In this document: positions 35,961 through 44,553 of the stretch, in pieces
Layout: each line of letters begins with the position of its first letter
How positions within the stretch are numbered: the stretch's first letter is position 1
Assembly: GCA_015499995.1 (NCBI GenBank)
Contig: JADNRV010000372.1
Span: 1-44,553 of the forward strand
Direction: 5' to 3'
From: Flammula alnicola
Taxonomy: Eukaryota > Basidiomycota > Agaricomycetes > Agaricales > Strophariaceae
Length of the DNA stretch: 44,553 nt
Notes under the pieces: model-generated
Told to the model about the DNA's origin: nothing
Database searches by the model: none
What the model saw: only the letters and a program-made list of their open reading frames with translations
Made by a program: the position numbers and the translations under genes

Positions 35961-36915
35961 ATGAAACCTCCCTTACTGTCTGACCACAAGATGATCTGTG
36001 TAAGACGACTGCTCTTCTTCTTCATCCCATCTACTAACCAAGATACCCAGTCTGACATACCCATTAGACGCCCATTCAGCCTCAGCGGCAGCGACTTCTA
36101 CGACTTCTACCCGCTCATTCATATTCCCAAAGAGATGAACTATGATGAAAAGGTCAGGTATCGAGTGAAGCATGGCATTCCCGGCACCATCGACAAGTGG
36201 ATTGCGGATGAGAAGACGCACACCAAGGCACCCACCGCCTATCCACATAAGCATGGCCCGGTTCTCGAATATCTGTTGTGGCAGGATGATGTTGAGTGTA
36301 TCTTAAATGTTATATGCAAGGAGGTGCGTATTTGATAAGACTTACCTGGGCGTTGCCAATCTTATTATATGACATTAGGGACTCGTCGAAGGTGAAGTTC
36401 AGGACTCCGACGAATTCACGTTGACACTCCGTGTTCGTGTTCCTCCGACCACCAGTTTCTTGATGTACTACTGGCACAGTCCTACCGTGGTTATTGACCA
36501 ATATACGGGACACTCTCATGACAAACTCTCACCTGCATGGCTCGGAATGGTGAAAACAGAGTGTCGGTTCTGGCAGAGTCGCACACTCATGTTGGAAATG
36601 ATGCTTTACTTTGTGCGAAATATCCCTCATAATTCCAGGGTATCGAAGCGAGTCACGTCCTGGTGTAACGCTATGTCGGTGAGTAACATCTTCTAAGCAG
36701 TAAGAGTAACCACTTACAAGGCATTCGGGCATTTGAAGATACCTGCATCCTGTCTGTCGACCTCTATCCGTCCTCGGCCTTCCTTCGATCCCATCTCACC
36801 CCAGAATACGCGTCGCCACAAGCAGCGGGCGTCGGATTTATCTGCTGAAGAGTTGCAGAAGCTGAGAAAGACTATCAACGAGGGGTCGCCGTCACCATTG
36901 CGGAGAAGGAAGTAA
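35961..36915 (+). CDS. Uncharacterised protein, three exons, 285 aa
   Basis: Exons 35961-36323, 36379-36678 and 36721-36915 join with GT...AG introns into an open frame ending in TAA. Visible text includes FSLSGSDFYDFYPLIHIPKE, then MNYDEKVRYRVKHGIPGTID, FLMYYWHSPTVVIDQYTGHS and a basic C-terminus (SPSPLRRRK). I know of no characterised family and see no membrane helix; the hydrophobic run near the N-terminus (LLFFFIP) is short. It lies 300 bp downstream of the deaminase gene in the same direction, so the two may form one mobile or co-inherited unit. The start could be further downstream. Confidence 0.5.
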
Positions 36916-37200
36916 ATACTCTTACCATACTTATGACTATTGCAATCAATTTGTGTGCAACAGATTCCGAATGAAAAGCGAGTGCCTGTGATATATGCAA
37001 TATAAGTTGCCTCCAGACTTCAATACAATGGACCGACCGCAAAGTCAAAGTCGACCAGTAAAGGAAACGACACATGAAGTCAAGGTCCTAAGAGATATGA
37101 CAGACGAAGTCGAGGTCAAAGGAGAAATGACCGACGTGAAGTCGAGGTCTGGTGTACGACAGATACGAGAGGCCTTGGAAGGGCTCGTCCATGATGTTCC

Positions 37201-37290
37201 TTTCGTCTCTCTTGCTTCGGCCCTATGTCCAGTCTACCTCTTCCGTGGATTCATTAACGGTAGACACGGGCTGGTTATTGGAACATATGC
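37201..37290 (+). pseudogene. RasGEF scrap, inverted near-copy of 4,121-4,210
   Basis: Ninety bases match the RasGEF fragment at 4,210-4,121 in inverse orientation with 87 identities (SSLLLRPYVQSTSSVDSLTV versus SSLLLQPYVQSTSSVDSLTV). At 37,290 it is joined without filler to PKS AT sequence. In the 4-kb copy these two segments are 1.66 kb apart in the same order and orientation. An upstream frame (36,995-37,200) contains a weak repeat of gaagtcgaggtc-like units. Confidence 0.88.
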
Positions 37291-38010
37291 CATCTTCATC
37301 TTCCAATATGCCGTCTCTACCTGGCTGGAAAGCCTAGGAGTCCATTCCCATGCCGTTATGGGACACAGCTTGGGAGAGATTGCTGCAGCAGGTTTGTGCA
37401 GACCAATCAGCCTGCTGATTTTAATCTGACACTTTATTATCTCCAGTCATCGCTCGTGCATTCACTTTCAAAGTTGGTCTGCAATTCGTCGTTGAGAGGG
37501 CTAAACTTCTCCAGGCCGATCCTGCGCATCCCGCTGGCATGGTTGCCATCCAGGCCTCAGAAGAGCGCATCAGTCGCTACATTCAGAACCTGGGTCTTGC
37601 GGATCGCCTCGTGATAGCTGCCTATAATGGCCCCGAGGCTCATGTTGTCTCAGGAGAGATGAAAGCAGTAGAAAGCCTTATGACCGCTGCTAAGCGTGAT
37701 GGTTTGATCTCCAAACAATCACTGTCTCGACTTGTTCCTTCCCTCGAATCGCTCGAACAAGGACCTCCTCGCTCGCCTTCTGGAACAACAGTCATTGTAG
37801 GAATGGGCAGCATTGGACAGGCGTTGGCCGTTTCTCTTGTCGAATGCAGCTGCAGCGCTTCGGCCGAAGACTAACGAAGATGTAAGCATTTTTCCTTCTT
37901 ATGACATTAGTCCTACTAAGTATTCGTCAGGTTGTCAAGGAGCTTTCTAGCTTGCCGGAGAAGGTCAAAACCCAATGCCATTACCGCCAAGTAGATGTCT
38001 GCGACATGCA
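37291..38010 (+). pseudogene. PKS fragment: acyltransferase middle part and start of ketoreductase
   Basis: AT sequence IFIFQYAVSTWLESLGVHSH precedes the active-site motif GHSLGEIAAAG with the normal glycine. After an intron come VERAKLLQADPAHPAGMVAI, ASEERISRYIQNLGLADRLV and AAYNGPEAHVVSGEMKAVES. The text then jumps at about 37,755 to a Rossmann start (GTTVIVGMGSIGQALA) and, after a frame disturbance and an intron at about 37,881-37,930, to VVKELSSLPEKVKTQCHYRQ and VDVCD. These fit the cofactor-binding strands of a PKS ketoreductase. The first 174 bp duplicate 2,284-2,457; the AT middle that follows is the piece absent there. Bases 38,011-38,350 show nothing recognisable. Confidence 0.75.
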
Positions 38011-38350
38011 AGTGTGCTTGCACGTACATCCGCGGCAACATATCAAAGGACGTAAGCACAGAGCAACTCCGACATAGTGGCAAGTCGACGAGATGGGACA
38101 CAATGGCTGAGCAGCAGCAGCAGAATATAGGTTTCAGGTAAGCGTACTCTATCATCATTTCCGGGAAATCTGCTTATCTTTGTCACCTGCAGCAACCACG
38201 AAGACAATCGGTCTGTATAACCCCCACTCGCTCGCATCCTAACACACCGCACAACCGATCTCGCAAAAAACGCCTCACTGTAGCCGACACACCAGCATCG
38301 TTTGTCCTCGACGATTCTCTCCTCAGGCACGGTCTCATGGTGACGACGTC

Positions 38351-38497
38351 GACACAATCATCACTAACGGCATTTTTCGATCCTGTCAAATACGCAGCGT
38401 ATTCGCCAGTCTTCATCTCCACTACGCAAGCCCTGGCATGCGGTATCGCCTTCACAGCATTCCCATCTGTCTTCGTCCACACCTTGTGGTTCCGCAA
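38351..38497 (+). pseudogene. OPT oligopeptide transporter, upstream part of the broken gene
   Basis: DTIITNG, then after one extra T near 38,375, FDPVKYAAYSPVFISTTQAL, CGIAFTAFPSVFVHTLWFRK. This is the OPT segment immediately before the one at 16,500-16,795, ending at 38,497 in the middle of the Lys codon. The next base belongs to Fox2. Nothing of the OPT N-terminus before DTIITNG was found in the window. Confidence 0.85.
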
Positions 38498-39850
38498 GCC
38501 TACGCACACATGTATGGCAAACTTGGCGCAAATGTCGTCGTCAATGATGTTAGCGAGAAAGGAGCAAGTGCTGTCGTCGATGAAGTGATCCAAGGCACGG
38601 TTTTTTTCTTTTGTCTTGCTTTCTATAACTCACAGAAATATTTAGCCGGAGGAAAGGCTGTTGCCGCCGTTTGCTCTGTTGAGGATGCCGATAAAATTGT
38701 CCAGATCGCCGTGGAGAAATTCGGGGGTGTTCATGTTCTTGTTGCCAACGCTGGCATCTTGCGCGATAAATCTTTCCAGGCTATGACCGAGCAAGAATGG
38801 GATCTTGTCCTCGCTGTGCATCTCCGGTATGTTCATATTCATTCGATGTTGATTTTATGTACTCATTATCATCTTCAGCGGTACCTACAAGGTAACAATT
38901 AGCGCGTTGGGATGTCGATCACGATTACATGACTTACTCTTTTATGAAGTGCGCTCATGCCGTCTGGCCTCTATTCCAGAAGCAGAAGTACGGGCGCATC
39001 GTGACCACTTGTTCTCAAGTCGGCATCTGTATGTTTCCTCTTCTGTCTGTTTCTCAATCTGTATATTGATGTATTGCTTTTAGATGGTAACTTCGGTCAA
39101 GCTAACGTAAGTATCCACCTGTGGATAGTTCAACTTAGAGTTCAACTTTCTCTTTTCAGTACTCGACAGCCAAGGCTGGCATCACCGGTCTCACTCGCAC
39201 CCTCGCAATTGAAGGCAAGAAGTACAACATCCTCGTCAATGTTATTGCCCCATCTGCCGGTACTGCCATGACCAGCACTATCTGGCCGCAGGAGATGGTT
39301 GATGCTTTCAAGGTTCATTCATATCTTGCAATATTGTGACTTCATGATGATCTGACCCATTAATCTTGTAGCCCGACTTCATTGCCCCGCTTGTTGGCTA
39401 CTTGACCAGCAAAGGCTAGTATCTGCTTCTTGTTCGTCGTTGTGTAGCTGTTGTTAATTTCTCCTTCATTACAGATAATGAAACAACCTCGGGATCGTTG
39501 TTCGAGGTTCTCGGGGGATGGGCTGCCCAGACCCGCTGGCAGCGCTCCGGTGGTTATGGCTTCCCCACAAACAAGCCATATACCATCGAAGATGTCTTCG
39601 CGAAATGGGGCAAAATCACCGCCTTTGGTATGTCTTGTAGAACATTATTCAGTGAAACAGCATTAATCGTTACATTAGACGATGGCCGCGCTACCCACCC
39701 AACATCAACACAAGAGGCAATTCAACAAGTAAGTGCCTGAATGTCTGATTCTCTTTCTGTGACACTCACGTTTCTTCCTCTCACAGCTCGTCGAGAACTT
39801 CAGCAACAAGGGTGACGATGTTCAAGGCCAAACTGTAAATCATACCAGTT
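38498..39850 (+). pseudogene. Fox2, second dehydrogenase domain
   Basis: From the junction the frame reads AYAHMYGKLGANVVVNDVSE, then [52 protein letters not shown], the catalytic YSTAK near 39,160 and GGYGFPTNKPYTIEDVFAKW. It ends in LVENFSNKGDDVQGQ at about 39,835. Several short introns are present. This continues Fox2 from 16,796 (minus strand) at the next base. A longer non-coding gap than usual (about 39,836-40,105) separates it from the hydratase part, so some sequence may have been inserted there. The domain oxidises 3-hydroxyacyl-CoA. Confidence 0.87.
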
Positions 39851-40102
39851 AAAAATACGTACCCTATGTAGCTTTCTTGTATCTCACACATCTTACATTT
39901 CCGTAATTTTATCACATTCACCTTGCAAAATGTCCTACATCTGACAATGTGAACAGGCTACAGTTCTCCAAGGATTGTCAGTGATGTAATCAGTATTCGT
40001 TGCACAAGCATGTGATTGTACATAGTCTTGACGTCTCCCAGAAACGATGCCTTGACTCTTCCCAATCCGTTTGCTCCCTTTTCTTAACCTTCTATACGCA
40101 CG

Positions 40103-41145
40103 ATGACCTCGTTTAAGGACCCCAACGCTTTCGCTGACCCGGAGGACTCCCAACTGGTTCGGGATGCCAAGAAAGTCATCTCTGACCCCGTCCCCTATTC
40201 GTATACTGAGGTTTGTAGTCTTCATCCTAAAATGCTGGTTTCTGATGTAAGCCTTCCAGAGAGACGTAATACTCTGCAACCTTGGAATTGGGGCCACCGA
40301 GAAGGAGCTCAAATGGACATTCGAGGGAGACGACGAGTTTTCCGCCCTGCCCACGTTTGGTGTCATTCCTCAGTTCCCTTGCAGTGCGGCCATCCCGCTG
40401 GACTGGTTGCCAAATTACAACCCTGTATGTGTTTTTTCCCCGATAATCCTGCACATATTGCATTCATACTCTCTATACCTAGGTGAAACTGCTGCATGGA
40501 GAACAATATTTAAATATCAAGGGCCCAATTCCGACCTCTGGAGAGCTCGTCAGCGAAGCCAGGTCAGTTACTCTGCTGGTTTTACATTAATCTCAAGCTC
40601 CGGGATGATTCTTACCCGCCTATTTATTTAGGCTGCTCGAAGTCCTTGACAAAGGCAAAGCTGCAGCTGTGACGACCATAATCGAGACACGCGACAAACA
40701 CACAGGCAACCTCATCTTCGAAAACCAGTCTACTGTATTTATTCGAGGGGCTGGAGGCTTCGGTGGAAAGCGCGCTGGAAATGGTCCGAAATCTGTAACT
40801 TGTTGAACGATGAATTGCGTCATACTAATTTGTGCGATATTAGATCGTGGCGCTGCCTCCGCTGCGAACACTCCACCAAAGCGCAGCCCAGACGCCGTAA
40901 TTGAGGAAAAGACGAGCACATCACAGGCGGCGTTATACCGGTGAGGATCTTTATTTTACCCCCATGCTGCTTCATCTCATCTACGTTAATGCAGCCTGAG
41001 TGGTGATTACAACCCACTTCATGTAGGTCCTTTGGGTCAAACATCGATTCTCGCAGGATTCGCCTGAAATTATTCGCCTATTTAGATTCTCCCGGAATTT
41101 GCTGCCATTGGAGGCTTCGACCAGCCTATCCTACATGGGCTCTGC
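40103..41145 (+). pseudogene. Fox2, enoyl-CoA hydratase 2 (MaoC-like) domain, C-terminally truncated
   Basis: FKDPNAFADPEDSQLVRDAK leads to PVPYSYTE, NLGIGATEKELKWTFEGDDE, FSALPTFGVIPQFPCSAAIP and LLEVLDKGKAAAVTTIIETR. The hydratase-2 motif follows at the catalytic Asp/His (LSGDYNPLHV, about 40,995-41,027), then FAAIGGFDQPILHGLCFMG. The domain hydrates trans-2-enoyl-CoA to the (3R)-hydroxy product. The last 60 or so residues of Fox2 are missing: after HGLCFMG at about 41,143 the text turns into adenylation-domain sequence. Some introns keep consensus sites. Confidence 0.87.
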
Positions 41146-41224
41146 TTCATGGGTCCTTTATTCCTTTCATCTTTCGCTTCTTTTCTAATTCTTCTTCAGG
41201 TATTTCTCTTTCGTGTCTTCCTTT

Positions 41225-42599
41225 CGACCCCAAAGATGCCACATCACTGCGCTCATGCAGAAATACCTCGATCAGTCACCGGAAATTCCTCTCCTTGAAT
41301 TCCTTGCTCCCACTCCAGACGACATCGCGTTGTATCTCCATACCTCTTCAAATGTGTGCCTCTGAGCCACCAGAGCATTTTGGCCGGCGCAAACTCTCGC
41401 CTTGCTTGGTGGAAGCGCACCTTGCCTCAGCAGGAGTTCGCGAACTTGCGCGTCCTTGGGTGGTCGCCATGGTCCCACATCATTGGCTTGTCGAATGATC
41501 TCGGGGCAGCCATGCTCCTCACTGCTGGTTGCTACATCTTCGCCATGGTTCCTTCCGCTTATGGCATCTTCGTCAGTGGGGATTCCAACAAAGCATCTCG
41601 CTACCTTGATGTTTGCAGTCAGTTATTGGAGACAGCGATGACCAAGAAACCCACCGCCTTCGCTGGTGTACCTTGGGTTCTTGAAGGATTCATGAGGAGC
41701 CACAAACAAGAAGTCGATGCCGCTCAAAGTGTTCGACTCAGGGGGTGCTGCCACAAACGCAGAGTGCGTTGAATGGGCTAATCAGATGGGAATCCCTCTC
41801 GTTCTCGATATCGGCATGACGGAGCTTGGAGGTATGGTCATATCTTAAGAAGGCGTAACAAGCCTAATCTTTTTTTTTTTCAGGACCTCTGTTCCATTCG
41901 ACCACTGGTGGTGCCGAGGGATGGTATAGCAAAGACTGTCTCCTCGCTGACGCGGCGCTGAACCTCGTCGATGAAGCGGGAGCAAACGCAACATCTGGTG
42001 AGTAAAATGTCTCTATTGCCCTGCGTATACCACTAATACCTGCTTTGCAGAGGGCGAACTTGTGATCAAGAGTCGTCTCATCACCAAAGGATATCTGCAA
42101 TATGATAATTCTTCTTTCACTGTTGAGGACGACGGCACTGTGTCTTTCCGTACTGTGGCGATCAACGCTTGGTCTGGAAAGGTCGCAAGGAAGACGACAT
42201 CCAGGTTCGTGTTAATTTTTTTTTTCATGAAATTATTTTATCTGAGCCATCTCTTAGATGAGCTCCGGAGAATCTCTCGACCCTCGCATTGTTGAAGCCA
42301 TTCTGAATCAATGCCCTGCTGTGGTTCGGAGCTGTGTTGTCGGAAATAACTTCTTGAAGACTTCTTCTCAGGTGGTGTGTGCCATCGTCCAGCCAGTTAG
42401 AGACCCTTCGACACCTCTCGAGTCTCGCCTCCCCGAGATTACTCGCGCGATTTCCATCGCCAATCGCGGCCTTGCCCCTCCCTTGCGCATTTCTTGGGCT
42501 CGGGTCCTGGTCCTCAAGGAAGGCGAAGAAATTCCTTTGACGAAGAAGGGTGCGATTTTCCGTAAGAAGTTAGAGCAGCTCTTCGGCGAGCAACTCTGA
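41225..42599 (+). pseudogene. Adenylation (AMP-binding) domain, main and C-terminal part
   Basis: EIPLLEFLAPTPDDIALYLH is followed by ILAGANSRLAWWKRTLPQQE, RVLGWSPWSHIIGLSNDLGA and FAGVPWVLEGFMRSHKQE. After a frameshift at about 41,735 come GGAATNAECVEWANQMG and the ATP-binding MTELGG. Next exons give PLFHSTTGGAEGWYSKDCLL and GELVIKSRLITKGYLQYDN, then after another frame disturbance at about 42,155 ESLDPRIVEAILNQCPAVVR. The end has the conserved lysine region PLTKKGAIFRKKLEQLFGEQ. It activates a carboxylic acid as acyl-AMP for loading on the next carrier domain. The natural continuation (carrier, KS) is the minus-strand piece starting at 3,815. The stop at 42,597 lies in the shared word ctctgat that also occurs at the start of that piece. 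Confidence 0.8.
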
Positions 42600-42731
42600 T
42601 TAGGTACGTTTCTGATGCCATGTGTTATTTCCTAGTCACTTTTGATCATCCAGAGTCATAATAAAATTTACGTCACTCTCAAAATATTTATAAAAGGTCG
42701 TGTTTTCTCCGAGTGTTGGACCATTCCCGCA

Positions 42732-44114
42732 ATGGCACCTACTTCAACACCTGCAGGATCTCCTGACACCTCTGTTGCTCAGTCTCAAGCATCTCAACCG
42801 CTATCCACTTCGCAGGTCCGCCGCCCGCTTCAGAGGGAAGGAGCTATTATCTTGCTTTCCCCCGCCGAACAGGCCTTGGAGGACGCTATGTCAAGGTCAA
42901 GCCCGCCGCCTGAACAGGTGTTGGGGAAGAGAACCCATGAACAGGACGACGAACAGGAGGGTGGGGACACTGAGCCCGAGGAGGGAACTTCTGCCACAGC
43001 ACAGGCTCAATCGCTGCCGCCTTCGCTCAGCAATGTAACTGCTGCGACTTTGCGGTATGCAACATACAAGAAACTTCGCACTGAGCAGCGCGACGAGCTT
43101 GAGGCTTTCTTACGAGTGAGTACTTCATTGATGTATTTTGGTCCTTCTGTCTAAACATTGGCCAGGACACGGCACTGGGCCGTCAAGCCAAACTGTTTGT
43201 CTGCGTCCTCTCGGTTGAAAACAAAATCGATGCCTTCCGATCAGCCGCACCACCTTACCAGGTGTCGGATGAATTGAAGGTATGAATTCCAATCTTGTCC
43301 TCAATGTCCTCAACGCTAAAACTGTTTTATGAAGACTAACGTAAACAACTACGCCGTTGCCGTCTTGCTGTCCGTGAATATAAGTGCTTACAAGGGTGAT
43401 ATCCCTCGCAACCACATACTTGTATGCATTCTACTTATCATATGAATCTTATAATTATTCTTTCTTCAGAATATACTCAAGCGGTATCGATTTGATTTGC
43501 CGGCAGGCATTGAACATGACTACTCGAATTGGGAGAAGATTACGGCCTCTGTTAGTTATTCACTCACTCAAACTCGGGCGAGAGTCAGAAACTTGTACGT
43601 ATATAATTATGAAGATAATCAAGGATGCTTACTCCTTGTTTTATAGATACGAGATAGCATAACTCAAAACACCAATGTATTCGCCCTTGCGCAGGTCATT
43701 GTCCACGGGACACCTTGTCGCCCAACTGTTCAGCTTTGCTCCAGAGTCGCGCTCATGGTAAGCGTCAAGTTATTCTTTCCCAAATGCTACCATCTGAACT
43801 ATGTTAGCGTGCTATTCACCAAGAGTGCAATGGGGGCGAAAAGTATTGGAACCTTATTGACCAACGCTCGCGTTGGTACGCAAACTGGCAGGATCTAATC
43901 CTGCCAAGCGGTAAGGTGTGTATTGTCTCTTGGTTCTTCTTCGGATAATGCACTTACATCCTAATATAAATGCAGGGCATTCAGGGATATCCTCAAGACT
44001 GATAGAGAGACTTACAGTGCGGGTGAAGATTATGAGATAGGGGACGTCGTTGCTGATGACTGGCAGCAAAGAGTCGATGATGTTGTTGCTGGGTATAGTA
44101 ATGTGGTTTCATAA
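42732..44114 (+). CDS. Multicopy basidiomycete protein of unknown function, seven exons
   Basis: Exons approximately 42732-43115, 43166-43279, 43335-43421, 43470-43594, 43647-43757, 43808-43917 and 43976-44114. The N-terminus is Ser/Pro/Glu-rich (PLQREGAIILLSPAEQALED, then PPPEQVLGKRTHEQDDEQEG). A conserved helical body follows (ATYKKLRTEQRDELEAFLRD, ALGRQAKLFVCVLSVENKID, NHILNILKRYRFDLPAGIEH). I recognise it as a frequent unnamed family in mushroom genomes with no known function. It is possibly a DNA-element passenger, as the N-terminus is low-complexity and acidic. The join between exons 4 and 5 costs one base (a natural read is LIRDSIT, but the splice gives a stop), so a small frameshift may have disabled it. 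The remaining joins are clean. Confidence 0.6.
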
Positions 44115-44553
44115 TAATTGCAGGCCTATTAGATGTATTTTCACATTTCATGAATGAATGTGTCATATTACCAGCTAATTTTCACCCTATATACCTGGGA
44201 TGCAATTATAATATATACCTATTTAATCTCCTTTATTGTCGGTCCAATTTGCCATGAGTATTGGCCCCCTACTTCGCATAGTGTACAGCCCACTACAAAG
44301 ACGGACAATATCTCGATAAACGCAAGTAGCTGAGCCATTGAAAACATCACAAAGGTGCGGTTGAATGCGTCACCTTTAGCAGAGCATTGACATGCAAATC
44401 ATCCACAGCGCGATATTAGATGTATGTTTTCACTTCAAATGGCAGCTCGTTGAAAAACATGGGCTCAAGACAAGAAATTCATGCTATGAGATCAATTAGA
44501 TGGCGTGTAGTGTGAATTGAACAGAATGGTAGGCACATTGTTACCTGCAACTG
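44115..44553. other. Stretch without a recognisable gene
   Basis: AT-rich downstream sequence. No open frame with support, no repeat and no RNA gene was seen. Confidence 0.5.

Noticed and set aside
36995..37429. A 144-codon plus-strand open frame as one gene
   Set aside because: It crosses the RasGEF/AT junction in a frame that is right for only part of it and ends inside an AT intron; it is a chimera of fragments.
38183..38593. A 136-codon minus-strand open frame
   Set aside because: It is the complement of OPT and Fox2 coding text on the plus strand, which have clear family motifs.

Overview
The window looks like nuclear DNA of a mushroom-forming basidiomycete (Agaricomycetes). Genes are dense in short introns of about 45-75 bp with GT...AG ends. 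The recognisable proteins are fungal: a RasGEF, Ura2/CAD, Fox2, an OPT transporter, COPI beta-prime, a P450, and a PKS with an N-terminal adenylation domain. There are also multicopy basidiomycete families: a zinc-finger transposase-like protein, a TET/JBP-like 2OG oxygenase and an OTT_1508-like deaminase. No rRNA, tRNA or CRISPR was seen.

Two kinds of material are interleaved. The first is a graveyard of conserved host genes, nearly all cut at both ends, often frameshifted, and butted directly against each other. On the minus strand from 1.2 to 6.7 kb lie PKS DH, AT, KS N-half and ACP pieces, then RasGEF, then sulfite reductase beta. From 11.9 to 18.6 kb, also minus, lie an RT fragment, Ura2, polyubiquitin, an OPT C-part, the first SDR domain of Fox2 and an adenylation N-part. 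Next come an ABC transporter relic (plus, 19.4-20.8 kb), COPI beta-prime and P450 (minus, 24.7-27.3 kb) and an SSXT-like gene (plus, 27.8-28.8 kb). An unidentified gene at 29.6-30.5 kb carries an inserted NTH1 fragment. On the plus strand follow the PKS KS catalytic half (31.7-33.0 kb), a RasGEF scrap fused to PKS AT and KR (37.2-38.0 kb), an OPT piece, the Fox2 second SDR and hydratase (38.5-41.1 kb) and the adenylation C-part (41.2-42.6 kb). Introns are retained, so these pieces moved as DNA and not as cDNA.

The second kind is apparently intact multi-exon genes sitting in this debris. They are a transposase-like gene (7.3-11.7 kb, minus), an 817-residue TET/JBP-like 2OG-Fe(II) oxygenase (21.5-24.5 kb, plus), a 787-residue OTT_1508-like deaminase (33.2-35.7 kb, plus), an orphan gene (36.0-36.9 kb, plus) and a probable multicopy family gene (42.7-44.1 kb, plus).

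The best-supported structural result is one inversion of 16,796-38,497. Undoing it on paper rejoins two unrelated genes at once, Fox2 and the OPT transporter, each in frame with no base lost. A single adenylation-PKS gene is also scattered over at least five places on both strands with complementary gaps, and Fox2 lies inside its adenylation region. Assembly error is the main alternative explanation for these joins and should be tested first.
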